Notes: generated by a model from the letters alone, not told the origin. DNA of 64,000 bases from Channa striata (GCA_033026295.1 CM065181.1:22591588-22655587); one strand, 5' to 3'; positions 24,623-36,390 are shown, counted from the stretch's first letter. Made by a program: numbers and translations.

Positions 24623-25169
24623 TCAAACTCCACTTTCCTTCCCATTTAAAACCCCTGCCTCGTCACTCCCACTTCCTCGGTCAGTCCATCTTTTCCTCCC
24701 GAAGCGGAAACCAAATCCTCCCTTCTCCCTGCCGACAGCCTGGAGCCCTCCGGCAATGGAGGTGAGAGCGTCGTTCCTCCTCTCCCCGTCTTCCCCCTCC
24801 CCTCCATCATGATAGTGTGTGCCCTGCAGAGAGTCGCCCACGGGGAAGGTGGACAGCAGTCGGTCCATCGTGTCTCCTCTCTGGGCCCTGCAGTGCCCCC
24901 TCCTCCCAGGACCCGTCCTCTTCATCCTCAGGCCCCAGCTGGTCTGGCTGAGGGTCCTGAAGCCACTTGGCCCCATCGTCAGGCTGAAAAAGTCCAGCGT
25001 CCCCTGGGTCCTCCAGAGCAGCTTGGAGGTGCAGCAGGGCTGACACCAGCTCCGGTCCATCCACTGTGGGCAGGGGGGCCGTGGGGGAGAGGGGGTACGA
25101 TGTGACGGTCCATGAGATGAGGCAGAGGAGGGTGAGATGAGAGGCAACGAGATGAAAGGAAAGTCTCAT
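24623..25169 (-). CDS. qrfp: Pro-QRFP (26RFa) neuropeptide precursor, apparent frameshift
   Basis: QRFP is a secreted RFamide neuropeptide precursor acting through a G-protein-coupled receptor in feeding and arousal circuits. The ATG at 25169 directly follows a tttctcttctcag acceptor, so the 5' UTR is in an upstream exon. The first frame gives a signal peptide (MRLSFHLVASHLTLLCLISW) and an acidic propeptide. The diagnostic C-terminus lies in a different frame: ALTSIAGGLQAVGREK, then GGFGFRF (24721-24701), Gly for amidation and an RKR cleavage site, ending at 24623. The frames switch around 24868-24882, consistent with loss of two bases (or gain of one) in a GA-rich run. As written, the first frame ends at 24807 without any RFamide. 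No plausible intron bridges the frames, so this is a sequence error or an inactivated gene. Confidence 0.85.
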
Positions 25170-25179
25170 CTGAGAAGAG

Positions 25180-28100
25180 AAATCAGGAATCTTTAGTACA
25201 CAAATCACCAGAAACATTATGTGACTATTGCAGTTAGACAAAGGAAACAATTAACGTGCATTTCTTCGCAGCCTCCAAGAGTTATACGCATGATAGTTAC
25301 TGTCAAATTAAAAGAATTTCACTGGTTCATGCTGATTTTATCAATACAGGATAAAACATGAATAAATGTATTCATCAAGGCTTTTTCAATGGTCACGTGC
25401 TGATCCTGATTCTGACATTGTGAAGACTTGGAGTTAGACCCTTTTTCCACATCTCATCAAAATCTAGTTCATATTAATTTTAAATATGCTGCTAACACAC
25501 ACGTGATCAAGGCCAATAAGAAACCGGAGCTGGAACCAGTCACAGTTTAACTTTCCACGTTTGTCTTCAAGCTTAGTTTGTTTTAAACATTGGAAAGATG
25601 AGTGACGGTGAAACAATGACAACAATGTTAAAACCGGTTCCAATAAGCAGGAAAATTAATCAGAAGGTGTTAAACTATTGTGTCAGAGTCAAAAAGATCA
25701 ACTTGGCAGAAAAAGTGTCTCTTGGTTGCCAAGGCTGGCCGTCCCCGGACCTTCATTACAGCCAATTATACTTGCAACAGCATTTGCAACCAGTGAGGCC
25801 CATTGTTCGTCCCTGTAGCTCAAGCTGCAGGTCTGAGCAACTTTCTGTGCCGCAGCAAAAACTCCAAAGTTGCTCACATCAACAAAACAAACTTTCAAAA
25901 TTTCTGTTCGGTTGCGTCCCAGATTTCCCACGTCTTACCTTGTGCTGTTGTGTCCTCTCCAGCGTTCATAGTTCCTGAACTTCTGAGCTTTTAAAAGTGA
26001 CCCGTGTCCCTCCTCCCCCCGCTGCCCTCTGGTCACAGGCCCCCGTCCCCATTGGTCCCTCGACCCTCTGACGCATGCGAGGTATCGTCGGTCGTCATGG
26101 CCTTCATTCTTTCAGCTGAGAGACCTCGGTCCACTCCAGCGTCCAGGCCCGACCTGTCGTAGTAATTACTGGTGCCTGATTGAGGGGCAATTCACAGAAA
26201 GGAAGTGGCCAATTCATTAAAATGTTTCTCAGGAGAGGAAGTCTCTGGGAGAGAGGGGGAGGACTCAGAGATAGTGAATCAGATCAGAAAATGAGGGCAG
26301 GTTGATTGTCTCTTTTGTCTCTGTGGACGTCATGAAGGTCGTCTCGCTGGGAAAAAACAGACACACCTGAAAGAATGTCATTCACGCAGTCTGGTTTGTG
26401 AGGAAGCGGCTCACTGACAAAGCATCAATCAGTCACACAAAATGACATCGCTTTCTACTTCAAACAGCCACCTGTCATGTGACTTTAAGATTGTTCTGAA
26501 TCTGTAAGATTATACAGGGACGTGCTGAAATGCTCAAACTGGAAACTTTATTATATTTAAAGGTCCAGATTAACACAATGGGGGCTTTTATTTTTAAGGG
26601 CTATGCCTAAAGTCTAGAAATAAAAACATTGAATTCACAAGTGAATCATCCATCAGTTTACAGACTGTCAGGGTCCAGGTCTTCTGTGTTGGCACATTTT
26701 GATTCTGGTCATGAGGGTCATGAGGGCTGCTGATCCACAAAGAACATCAGACTTAAAGAAATGGTCACTGAACAGCCAACGGGCGCGTCTGTACATTCTC
26801 TAATATAATTTTTTCTTTTCCTCTAGTGTTGACAGTTGCATGCAACATGAAAAACCTGGTCATCTATTTCCTTGTAGAAAATTCTGGATCTTCTTTGTGC
26901 ACGTGATTCTTGACTTCGCACCATCTCAGCTTCTGGAAAAGCAAACAACGTTAAGGCACCTCAGCTAACCAGACCTGTGGATCCTCCATCCAGTTTGCCG
27001 GTCGACGTCCTGGTGGCTCAGCAGTCAGAGCGTCTGCATGACATGCGCAAGTCTGCAGGGTCAAGTCTCAGCCCCCCCATCCCTGTGTTTTTGTGTGGCA
27101 TTGTCCTTGCTGTCTGAACTGATCGGGGCAGAAATGATTTCCTGGGGGGGTCAGACCGGGGTAAATGCTCAAAGTAAGGTGGCACATTCAGGAAACGATT
27201 AAAACACTTAAAACTCAAATTTATAACCCTTTTCTAATGTAATAAAAAATTTATTAATAATAATTTGTAAGAAATTGCAAAAACTGTAACTTATATTTTG
27301 TACGTAACCTATTATTTTTATCTCCAAATATAAACAAATAATAATTAACAGTGTGGGGAGTATAAAAGATGGAGCCATTGCAGAGATAATCCGCCTGGTT
27401 ACAACTGCTCCAAAATTCTAACGTGACAAAATACATGAAAGCTTTTCAGCATACCTGATAATAAATCCTATTTATTTGCAGTTAATTAAAATCATAATTA
27501 TTTATATTAGGTTTAGACCTGCTTACAGCTGGTATCTAATGCCTTGGCACCTGAGATGGCCCCCGCCATTGATGAGTAGCACCACAAACAGTTTACAAGA
27601 AAACTCTACAAACCCTATTTTAAATTGGACCTGGTGCCAGACAAAGATGGTGGACTGGTGATCGAAGTCGACCAGAAGTAGCTGGTGACGCCAAGAAACA
27701 CTGTAGACTGACTGACATCTTTTGACCAAGATTAAAAATTCAACCATCTGTTTGCAAGAGTTTGAATTTGAAATAAAAACTAAAAAATGATGATCGGCTG
27801 TATGTGGAAACAGCAGAGACATGGACAGGAACCATGTCTTCGGAGCAGAACTACAGCTTCATCAGAGCCCAGCCAACTATTTTTATCCGTCTGTGTGTGA
27901 ACGGACATAAGCAATGAAGGAGCGACAAACGTTGGAAAACAGCTGATGGTTTATTGGGCGTTCATGCACAACAAAGAGTGAGCTCTACGAAGTGACACAC
28001 CGTTAGTAACACGTCCTTAAATCTCCTTTCAAAAGTGCCAGACAAATCAAACCAGTTATTCTGATTATTGTAATTATTTAAGAATCCAGTCCATATTAGA

Positions 28101-28560
28101 GTCTGCAGCCTCAAAGATGCTTGAGTCATGAGGACTTTATTCGTTTTTGTCCAACTAGTGAAATGTTGTTTCCACAATGTTGTGGTGATGAGATATTTAC
28201 CATGTAAACCGTTCACGTCGAGGGAATTCAAGGCTTGCAAATCCAGCACACGAACCAACGCTGATCCAGTCGTTTCCTGTGCGCAAACAGTGACCAACTA
28301 CTATGTCGTAATGTTTTTGACTGTGGAGTTCAGCCCTTCATCAACTGGTCCAACAGTCAAGAAATCCCCAGTCACGTGGAAGTGCACTGTGGAAGTTTCA
28401 CACGACGACAGTAAAGTTACAAACCTCATGATTTACATTGGACACAATCCTGTGCTTGACACTATTAATGGCAACACATTTTCTTCTACTGTTACTTTAC
28501 AGGTTTTCTACTGAAATCTCATGGATTATAACTTCAATATGCATCTTATTTTGTGTCCTG
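25180..28560. other. Intergenic between qrfp and the LIM-homeodomain gene
   Basis: It should include the qrfp 5' UTR exon and promoter (probably around 25.9-26.1 kb, where sequence is more GC-rich), but neither can be fixed. At 27010-27075 a segment resembles RNA polymerase III A and B boxes (TGGCTCAGCAG ... GGGTCAAGTCTC), possibly a tRNA-derived SINE head. No protein-coding exon is supported. Confidence 0.35.
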
Positions 28561-28581
28561 AAGCTTTTTAAATCACCTCAT

Positions 28582-28974
28582 TTAGCAGTAATGTGGCTGA
28601 AAAGAACTATCAAGCTCAACTTCTTTTTTTCTTCCTCCTTCTGCCTCCCCGTAGGCCTCAAGCGAGGACGCGCAGCCCGTTGCACTCTGGGAATCGTAGT
28701 CCAGGAAGTAGTCGTGGCTTTGTGGCATGTGAGGCTGGCTGGCGACTGGGCTGATCGGCGGCTCGCTGAGCGGAGTGGTGAGCAGGGACAGCTGCAGGTG
28801 GTCGATGGTGCTGCCGAGGAAAGGCTGCTGCAGGTGGTCGCGCGGGGAGCAGGCGGGGGTTGGGGAGACGGTCGCCATGGTTACGCCCCTCAGGGGAGCT
28901 GAGGGCGAGTTGACCTGAGAGTCGTCAGCGGTAAGTGACCGTCTCAGTTTGGCCCGAGCGTTTTGAAACCACAC
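28582..28974 (-). CDS. LIM-HD gene exon 6: homeodomain helix 3 and C-terminus
   Basis: Acceptor tctcag, then VWFQNARAKLRRSLTADD with the invariant recognition-helix W-F-N-R residues. A Ser/Pro-rich tail includes QPFLGSTIDHLQLSLLTTPL and SHDYFLDYDSQ and ends at a stop at 28582. The last 30 residues look less constrained. Confidence 0.85.
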   Translation of the reverse strand: MWFQNARAKLRRSLTADDSQVNSPSAPLRGVTMATVSPTPACSPRDHLQQPFLGSTIDHLQLSLLTTPLSEPPISPVASQPHMPQSHDYFLDYDSQSATGCASSLEAYGEAEGGRKKEVELDSSFQPHYC

Positions 28975-29292
28975 CTGAGACCAGAACCGAGACAGTGAGA
29001 ACTTCAAACGTCTCAGAAGTAGAAACCTCCCCAGTATCAGCTCTAGCTCCTACCTGCAGGACTCTCTTGGGCAGGCCGGTCTTATGTGCGAGGCAGGTCC
29101 AGTCTTTGCCGTCAGGATTGTGTTTCTGGGCAAAGTACGACTCCAGTGCTCTGAGCTGCTCGCTGCGGAAACACGTCCTGATTCTCTTGGTCCGCCTTCG
29201 GGTCCGTCCACCCGTCGCCCTGTCATCCACTCGTGGTTCTGGACTGCTCAGAGAGTCCTCACCTTCACCTGAGACCTGGTTGTGAACTGCTT

Positions 29293-29343
<51 letters not shown>

Positions 29344-31449
29344 TTGGTTTCATGTGAACGCACCTTAATGTTTTTTGCTCCTGCTTCTGGGTTTGTTTGA
29401 GCTTCTGTTTCAGTCAGAAGGAAGAGTTGTTTCACCTTCCGTCAGATGTGGTTTGGCCTGTGGATCATGGGCCAGCGGGACACCCCTGTCGTCATAGTAA
29501 TGTGACTCACAGTAGAGGTTCTGGCCCTGCATGCAGTACAAGTTTCCAGGCAGCAGTTTCACATCACACTTCTGCAAAACACAACATCATAAAACATGTC
29601 TGACTGATTCTGAATTTCATTACAATAATAAAAGGGAAACATCCCAAAAAGAAATGAAACTGTTTCTGTAAAACTCTGGGTAAACCTGGCAGGAGAAGCA
29701 GTGAGGGTGGAAAGTCAGCTCACCGGACCTCATCACCAAGGCAGAGGCTGGGATGGGCTGGAAACATCGAGCGCACTGACCACCTCCGAACAATCTGAGC
29801 AGGAAAAGACTAAAAGACTTAATCAGTGCCATTATTTGCAGGGGAAACAAGTTCCGTCCCTCTAAACCTAAAGCACAAACGGTTAGAATCAGACTCATTC
29901 ACCTTCAGCCTGTGTTGACACTTTAAAACAGTGTCGGATGGTGAAAATTGTGATGTTTTCAAAAATTTAAAGGAAGGTTCAAATATCACTGATAACGTGA
30001 ACAGATGCATTTTTAACCATCTTCTATGTGAGCACCTGTCATGAATAAAAACCAGGATCCTTTGTCTGACCTGCAGTAGTCCTGCAGGCAGTAGATGTTT
30101 CCGTCTCTCCAGAACAGAGAGGGATGTGTCTGCAGCTCGCAGTGACACTGGCTGCAGCGGAGGCAGGCGCTGTGCCACACCTTGCCTGCAGCCAGCAGGA
30201 AGAAGCGGTCGCAAACCTGCTCGCCACATCCCGAGCACGTGATTGGCTCCTGGATGGAAACGGCCGTGGGAGTCTGGAGGAACGACATAGTTTAATGGAT
30301 TAACTGGTGAAAATTTAAAAAATAAAGAATCTTTTAATCCAGATTTGAGAAGGGAATAGGATCAAATGGCTGCATGGATTGACACAATGTATTTGTTAGG
30401 AGCCTCTGTTTCATCTTTTAATTCTCTGTTCACATGTGACGTCAGTGTCCGTGTTCACCAGCAGAGTGCAGCGTTTCACCAGGAACAAGCCTCCAGATGC
30501 ACGTGAACGAAAGGCTCTGCTCAGCCAGAAGCACAACTTTCAGGTGTCATAAAGCTAACCGATAAGATCAGGGAGTGTGAAACCCCACTAAAGTGTAACC
30601 TGTTGTGTGAGGAGGCCCAGCTCATCTCCAGTCTGTCCCTGAGGTAGGAACGAGTCCTGGATCCACGTGTCGTGCCACTTCCAAAGATGTCTCACCTCAG
30701 GGCGACACCGACTGTCCCTGCTCCTTCTCTGTTCAGCCTCTGTACTTTTCACCTACGACTCTGCACACTGCCGCTGACAGAAATCAGGACTAAGACCAAG
30801 CAGTTGCTGATGGATTTTTGTGAAACATGCCCAAACTAGACCAGTAAACTTCCAGGGAGAGGACTGTTGGTTGTCCAGGCTTAAAATGTACGTATGGATG
30901 TCCAGTGCCCAGGATATGGAAATGTCACATAACCCTTAAATAGGAATTAAAGACAATCTGTCCTGGGGTTCTGTCTGGACTCAGCCGAGAGGCTGGAGGG
31001 ATGAGGATGATGACCACCCTCTACGGGACCCCCACCTGAGGACCACTCTGTAGCTCCTTTGTCCCTGCTGGAACCTGCATCACTGCTCCCAGCACTCAGA
31101 CAATCACAGCATGAAACCTCTGGTTTCTGTGACATTTCTGCACGGACCAAATAGCCATAAAATAGATTTGAACACAAACTGTGCAGTTTATGACAAGCAG
31201 AGTTGTTCGATCTTCTCAGACACAAGCTTTGAGAGGACAGAGAATTCCCATCTCATCCAAAGTGTGAATGAGATTTGCACAATGATGACTGCTGGAGATG
31301 AGCACACTCACATTCATACTCACGTTGTCGGCAGCAGCAGCCTCCTCCGCCCCCATGTGGCTGCTGCCGGGCTCCAGCCCCTCCACCTCGTCACCAAGGT
31401 CACTGCCGTACAGCAGGTCCTCGAGGGATCTGTCGTCTGGTGACATCAT
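28582..31449 (-). CDS. LIM-homeodomain transcription factor, apterous (Lhx2/Lhx9) type
   Basis: A nuclear DNA-binding regulator with two zinc-binding LIM domains that recruit cofactors such as LDB. Minus-strand exons: 31449-31324, 30273-30071, 29794-29686, 29571-29436, 29268-29054 and 28974-28582, giving 393 residues with matching phases at all junctions. LIM1 (CSGCGEQVCDRFFLLAAGK ... HSACLRCSQC ... YCLQDYC) is followed by LIM2 (CARCFQPIPASALVMRSGE ... HCFSCQKC ... YCESHY). The homeodomain (TKRIRTCFRSEQLRALESYF ... GLPKRVLQ|VWFQNARAKLRR) is split by an intron before VWFQNARAK. The RMRT/NPDGKD/KTGL..RVLQ pattern points to Lhx2/Lhx9, but both LIM domains look divergent, suggesting a third paralogue. 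The start could be either Met of MMSPDD; an acceptor 7 bases upstream implies a 5' UTR exon. Confidence 0.88.
29054..29268 (-). CDS. LIM-HD gene exon 5: linker and homeodomain helices 1-2
   Basis: The exon runs from EDSLSSPEPRVDD through a basic arm (GRTRRRTKRIRTCF) and helices 1 and 2 to GLPKRVLQ, then a GTAGGA donor. An intron before VWFQNARAK is the usual split in Lhx2/Lhx9 genes. Confidence 0.88.
29297..29340. repeat. (CA)n microsatellite in LIM-HD intron 4
   Basis: A pure CA dinucleotide run of about 44 bases, 30 bases upstream (transcript sense) of exon 5. Confidence 0.95.
29436..29571 (-). CDS. LIM-HD gene exon 4: second half of LIM2
   Basis: Acceptor ttttgcag, then KCDVKLLPGNLYCMQGQNLY and CESHYYDDRG, which supply the last zinc ligands of LIM2. 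The donor is GTGAAA after phase 1. The stretch VPLAHDPQAKPHLTE links to the homeodomain. Confidence 0.85.
29686..29794 (-). CDS. LIM-HD gene exon 3: first half of LIM2
   Basis: Acceptor gctcag, then LFGGGQCARCFQPIPAS, VMRSGELTFHPHCFSCQ and a GTTTAC donor. It contains the C-x2-C and H-x2-C zinc ligands. Confidence 0.87.
30071..30273 (-). CDS. LIM-HD gene exon 2: LIM1
   Basis: Acceptor cctccag, then TPTAVSIQEPITCSGCGEQV, GKVWHSACLRCSQCHCEL and WRDGNIYCLQDYC, with donor GTCAGA in phase 2. All eight expected zinc ligands of a LIM domain are present. A decayed copy of this exon lies at 34.1 kb. Confidence 0.9.
31324..31449 (-). CDS. LIM-HD gene exon 1: acidic N-terminus
   Basis: 42 codons, MMSPDDRSLEDLLYGSD ... 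EEAAAADN, followed by GTGAGT in phase 0 that joins correctly to LIM1. An in-frame acceptor (cctcctcag) lies just upstream of the start, so a non-coding exon probably precedes it. Confidence 0.75.
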
Positions 31450-31519
31450 GATTGTCCTGAGGAGGTACACGGGGTAATTATCGGCCCTGACTGTCCTCAT
31501 TAGACAGCTAAAAATACTC

Positions 31520-34080
31520 TGTTAATGTCCTAATATTAAACAACCACAGCAAGAGTTGGACCCAAGCTTTAACACACGACATCTGTTCTTTGTTCCGATG
31601 CGACAATTCAAAAGTTCAGCACCTTCGAGCTAATACACTGTCTTTCCTAATTATAGACTGTGGAAGAGCCTGTACATGCTTCAAATACCAGAATAGTCCA
31701 GATTTAATTTGTTGTAACACCTGAATCTGTTGTAAACAAGCTGATGGAGTTTAACCTGTGACGACTCCAAAGAGGTTTGGTGTGAACCTTGTCTTCCTCT
31801 CTCTGTTTCGTGTTAACATCTTCTACACTGTCTGTGGGACAACATTTTAAAAGTAAAAATTCTTAAAATACGCTGTAAACCTCCCTCACACTCGTAACCA
31901 TTAACTGCAGTGATTGCTCAGCTTTCGTCTTGAAGGAAGAGGTAGATGAACGAGAGCTTACCGGCCTAGTTGGTGATCTTCTGGTTGTGTGTGGGCTCCG
32001 TATAAATCCTTCAAACACCTCGGACCTTCATGAAGGCCTCACAAGCCTCATAAAACTCTGATCTTCTCTCTTCCTGCTTCTGTGAGGGAGACAAACTCTT
32101 GGTTTTTTGCAGCTCTCCTGATTGTTTCCCGTGTTTTCTGTGTTTCACTTTGACGGATTTCCTCCCGGATTGTCTGCCGCCTCCTGGCTGTCGTGGTTTT
32201 GGGATCAGTTTCCCTCTTTGAGATCAGCACCTGTCTCCCCGCCTACCGGGGCACCCCAGGTGGCATCTGGGCACACACCTGTAAACAAGAGGCCCCCGGT
32301 GGCTCCAAGTGCAGGTCGGAACCGATGTGATTGGCCACCTGGTGAGCAGATGGGTGGGGGCACTGCACCCTGGGGACCAATTAAAAACAACAAAGGGTGC
32401 TTAAAAGGACGTGTGGGACTGTACTTCTGATTTTTCCCTCAATCCCTCGGCTGTTTGGACCAAACTGTCTCCGATCATGTGACTTTTTTTATTGTTCAAC
32501 TGCAGAAACACAAAACAGACACAGATAAATTCTTCATGTGTTTGTACAAAATGAGACAAATGGCACATAACAAATTGAATAACTTTGTGTAATATCATAA
32601 ATCTCAGAGCAGTGACGTATTCTGATGAGAACAACCTTACAGTGTCTATAAAATGAAAGCTTCTCCCCGACGGCTGTGTCTTCATCTTTTTGTCCACAAT
32701 GAAAAATAAACTTTATCACCCATTCGATGGATTAACATGACGTCTTAGTCTCAGGCTCTAGAGGATAAATCCTGTTGACTTTGATGAACCTCTGACCTTA
32801 AGTGCAGTGATGTATGTAATGTTAAACACCAACTTTGTTTCTTGCATCACAATTAATAAAAATGAATGTGTTTGTTAGGATGACGAGGACGTGTTGACGT
32901 CACTGTCGAGGTCCAGCTTCACTACAGCTGAATAAACTGTTTGATGCTGCTACGTTGAATCTCACAGCACTTGGTGAACGTTTGTACTCCGGTTTAATAG
33001 AAGCGTGACTATCACATCCCACAGCGTACGAAACCACTTTCTCTAAGCTTAAAAAGAGCAAAAAACGAGGTGGTATAAGGCGAAAAAATGTGAAAACACA
33101 AATGCTGCAACATTACCTTGAAATATTGAATTTAGAATCAGTGCAGAAATATCACACTTCCAGTCTGGTTCCTCCATCAAACCACAGTTTGAGTTTCACT
33201 GAGTTTAAACTTGGATCTACGACTTCGGAACAAACTCAACGCGATCTGTAAAGTTTTGTAAAGTGAAAATAGCTACAGTACAACATATACTTTTATATTT
33301 TCTACAAAGAAAATGTTGTGAATTTATCCAGAAATCTTTACTAAGACACACATCATCATCAAACTTATATCTAACAAATGTAATAAAAGGAAATCTGGTC
33401 TACAAGAACACACACACAAATAAAAATAATGCAGAAGAATATCACAAGAATTGTGGCCAATTTGGGCATAGTTACCAGGATCAGTAATGACAAATAGATA
33501 AATAAATAAATCTTATAATAGAGTATAAACGCAGATATCAGCTTTATTCATGTCAACAATTAAGGCAAATTAATATTTTTGAACAAGGACATTTTTACTG
33601 CTTAGAAGTAAAACTATTCATTCATACATATTCATACATTAAAACATTTACATTTGAGTCTTACAATATTACATTAATGTAGGTATAAAAATTAGAAGCC
33701 AAAGAGACTGAAGCAATTCTTATTTTCAAATTGATTAACACTAATGAAAACATTGTGATAATGATAATGATATTTAATCATTTCTGCTGATTGATTCAAA
33801 TAAATCAGTGGCGACCAACTGGTGAACTTAACTTTTTTTACTCAAATTTAATTATCATGTTTTTTTATTTTATTTGGCTGATTCTGTTATTTTTTTGAGA
33901 AAAAAGTGTCATCATCATATTCATACACACAAGCAGCTCAGCCAGTTTTTTCAGGAGGTTTCACATTGTTTGATTCCAGTCATTTCCAGTGACATATCTC
34001 TGACCTGAGAACAAAAAAATAAATAACAAATTAACAAAGTTGCTTCCGAGCATCTTCACCGATAGTATTTGACGTCCTGC
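31520..34080. other. Intergenic upstream of the LIM-HD gene
   Basis: No exon is supported. The GC-richer patch at 32.15-32.4 kb may be part of the LIM-HD promoter. The rest is AT-rich. Confidence 0.4.
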
Positions 34081-34081
34081 A

Positions 34082-34177
34082 TTATTTCTCTCCGGAGCAG
34101 AGGAGGCAGACGCTGTGCCACACCCTGCCTGCAGCCAACAGGAAGTGGTGGTCACACAGCTGCTCGCCACATCCAGA
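34082..34177 (-). pseudogene. Partial duplicate of LIM1 exon
   Basis: Minus-strand sequence reads SGCGEQLCDHHFLLAAGRVW and HSVCLLCSGEK, then a stop, a clear degraded copy of LIM1 of the LIM-HD gene at 30.1-30.3 kb. It lacks the second half of the domain. Nearby, 34605-34635 (gtgttcaccagcagg...) matches 30450-30480 in the same relative order, so a larger block was duplicated and then decayed. Confidence 0.75.
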
Positions 34178-35183
34178 CTGAATCACAAAATAATATTTGT
34201 GGTAAAAAAAAAAAAATACACAGGAGCTGAATTATTTTAATTGGTGGCTCTGACTGAGTTTAATCTACTATTAAATGCAGAGGTCACGTTGAAAGGACTC
34301 AGATCTAAAGGCAGCAACATAAGATGTTCTGTCATTACTGAAAAGTATCCGCAGGAAGTGTCCTGCTTTTTTCTTTTAGTCTGTTTCTCTAGCTACAGTT
34401 TTAATGTGCTGTTATATGTAATGTCATAGCTCCTGTTTTTGTTTCAGAGGATCCGATTATAACCTGGTTCACATCTCATTCGTGACACTAAAACGAACAT
34501 GATGTGATGAGTCTCCAGAGGCTCTGAGAGACTGTCTTCAGACACCAGACTGGGATGTGTGAGCCACATGGGGACGACCTGGACTGTTGGAGGCTTCATC
34601 GGTTCCCGTGTTCACCAGCAGGGTTCAGTGTTTCACATGCCCAGTGATGCACCGGAGCTAAAAGCCCAGCTCAAGTCAGACACAGAGGACAAAGGAGGAG
34701 CTGATGCCCTGCAGCATCCTGCAGTTGTGTTGCTTAAAGTGAAGGGTGAGCTGGATTCTGAGTCTTCAGCCGGTCAAATCAAATTGTATTGAGGAGATTG
34801 TTTTTCATTTATTAAACTTGAATGTGACTCAATCAAAGTTCTGTCAGAAATGAAGAAGCTCAGTCCAACACCTAAATATCTGCACGCTGGCCCACTCTAC
34901 AAGCTTACTGTCTGAAGAGGCAGAGATGGATCAACATCTAATCTGAAAGTCCGTTCAGGGGAAGATCTGAGGACGTTTTGTCCTTTCCACTGCTCCACCA
35001 CCAGGAGGCAAAGACGAAAAGAGTCTGTACAGGTTTTTCTACAAATCTGATTGATGTTTTAAACTAATTTAGGAGTTTCTGTTGCAATGCATTTAATATC
35101 AAATCAAATACCTATATTTTATATGATTCTATAATCATATTTTTTATTAATTGATAATCAGCCAGATCCCTTTGATCCTGATC

Positions 35184-35191
35184 ATTTGCAT
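35184..35191 (+). promoter_or_regulatory. Ig octamer upstream of pseudo-V1
   Basis: A perfect ATTTGCAT octamer (Oct-factor site of Ig V promoters), 134 bases before the leader ATG, retained although the V gene is broken. Confidence 0.7.
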
Positions 35192-35324
35192 ATTGTCACT
35201 TTGCATCAGCAGCACCATGCTCCAGTGCTCTGGGAGACTTTATAGTCCTGAGAGTTGGACACTGGATGACTGACAGCTGTCCTTCACGACAACAGAAGCC
35301 ACAGAAATCGTCCTCATCCAAAAC

Positions 35325-35792
35325 ATGACTCTGATCTCCGTCCTCATCTGGACTCTCCTCTGCTGCTGCTTCACAGGTAAAGTCCAGAGAATCCAACTGG
35401 TCTCCTCTATCAACATCCGTCCCTCTGAAATGAAGCCCACAAAACCATGATGCTGCTTGATGTTTTTGTCTCTGTGTCCTCAGAAGGTCAGGTCACACTG
35501 ACTCAGCCTGGAGCAAATCCGATCTGGGAGGAACCGTCAATCACATGTAAAATGAGCCAGAACAAATAGTAAAATTTAGCCTGGTACCAACAGAAAGAAA
35601 ACGTCCCACAACTGCTCATTTACAGCACTCGAGACTCAGGGATTCCAGTTTTTCAGGCAGTGGATCAAACTCTGACTTCACTCTGACCATCAAGAGTCCA
35701 GACTGAAGATGCAGCAGTTTATTACTGTCAGAGTTGAACATTACATCAACAGTCAGTGGGTGTTCACACAGTGAAAAAGGAGTACAAAAACC
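35325..35792 (+). pseudogene. IgL V1, family A, pseudogene with RSS
   Basis: The leader exon 35325-35376 (MTLISVLIWTLLCCCFT) is intact with a GTAAAG donor. The V exon 35484-35766 is recognisable (TQPGA, AWYQQK, DFTLTI, YYCQS) but has several small deletions, a stop in place of CDR1 (AAATAG) and another after YYCQS. Its RSS has heptamer CACAGTG and nonamer ACAAAAACC but only a 10-base spacer (35774-35783) instead of 12, so recombination would also be impaired. It is the V of the degenerate first cluster. Confidence 0.9.
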
Positions 35793-35877
35793 TCCCTCAG
35801 TCAGACTGAACAGAAACTGAACTGATTGCTGCAGCTGGGAGCTACTGCAGAGAGACACACTTCACTGAATGTGCACA

Positions 35878-35903
35878 AACACACACACACACACACACAC
35901 ACA
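35878..35903. repeat. Short (CA)n microsatellite
   Basis: About 13 CA units immediately downstream of pseudo-V1. Confidence 0.9.
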
Positions 35904-36390
35904 ATTCCTGAACAATCTCCAAATTCACATCTTTCTGCATAAGAAGACAGGGACCCCGTCATATTCTTCTGACAGCACTAACAGACGTGGCTTGTGTCAC
36001 TAATATGTTTTATGCAATTATACGTTTATAAATCAGATTGAAATAATTTTACATATCAGTTTTTCCAAAAATTCGCACTCTACTGTTGACAGCGTTTTGA
36101 TTTTCTATTAAAATGTTGTCAACTTGCTTTTTGTAATTATCGTTCATTAACCCTTTTGCGGCTGCAGAATCGTTTGAATTTCGGAAAAATTTAATGTTTA
36201 GTAAAATTGGAAATGTGTACTATTTAATGCATTAATGATGATCTTATGAACATTGGAGAAGTGATGAAATCTTTATTATTTTTTTGGAATCACACAATCA
36301 TTAACAGTATAACAATGAAGAGAAAGAAAAAGACAGATCTAGACAGTGTAGACTCAGAATTGTGGAGTATCAGACACTCAGGTGTTCAGG

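Noticed and set aside
28128..28514. Plus-strand frame downstream of the LIM-HD gene
   Set aside because: No domain, no splice context, and AT-rich codon use; likely chance.
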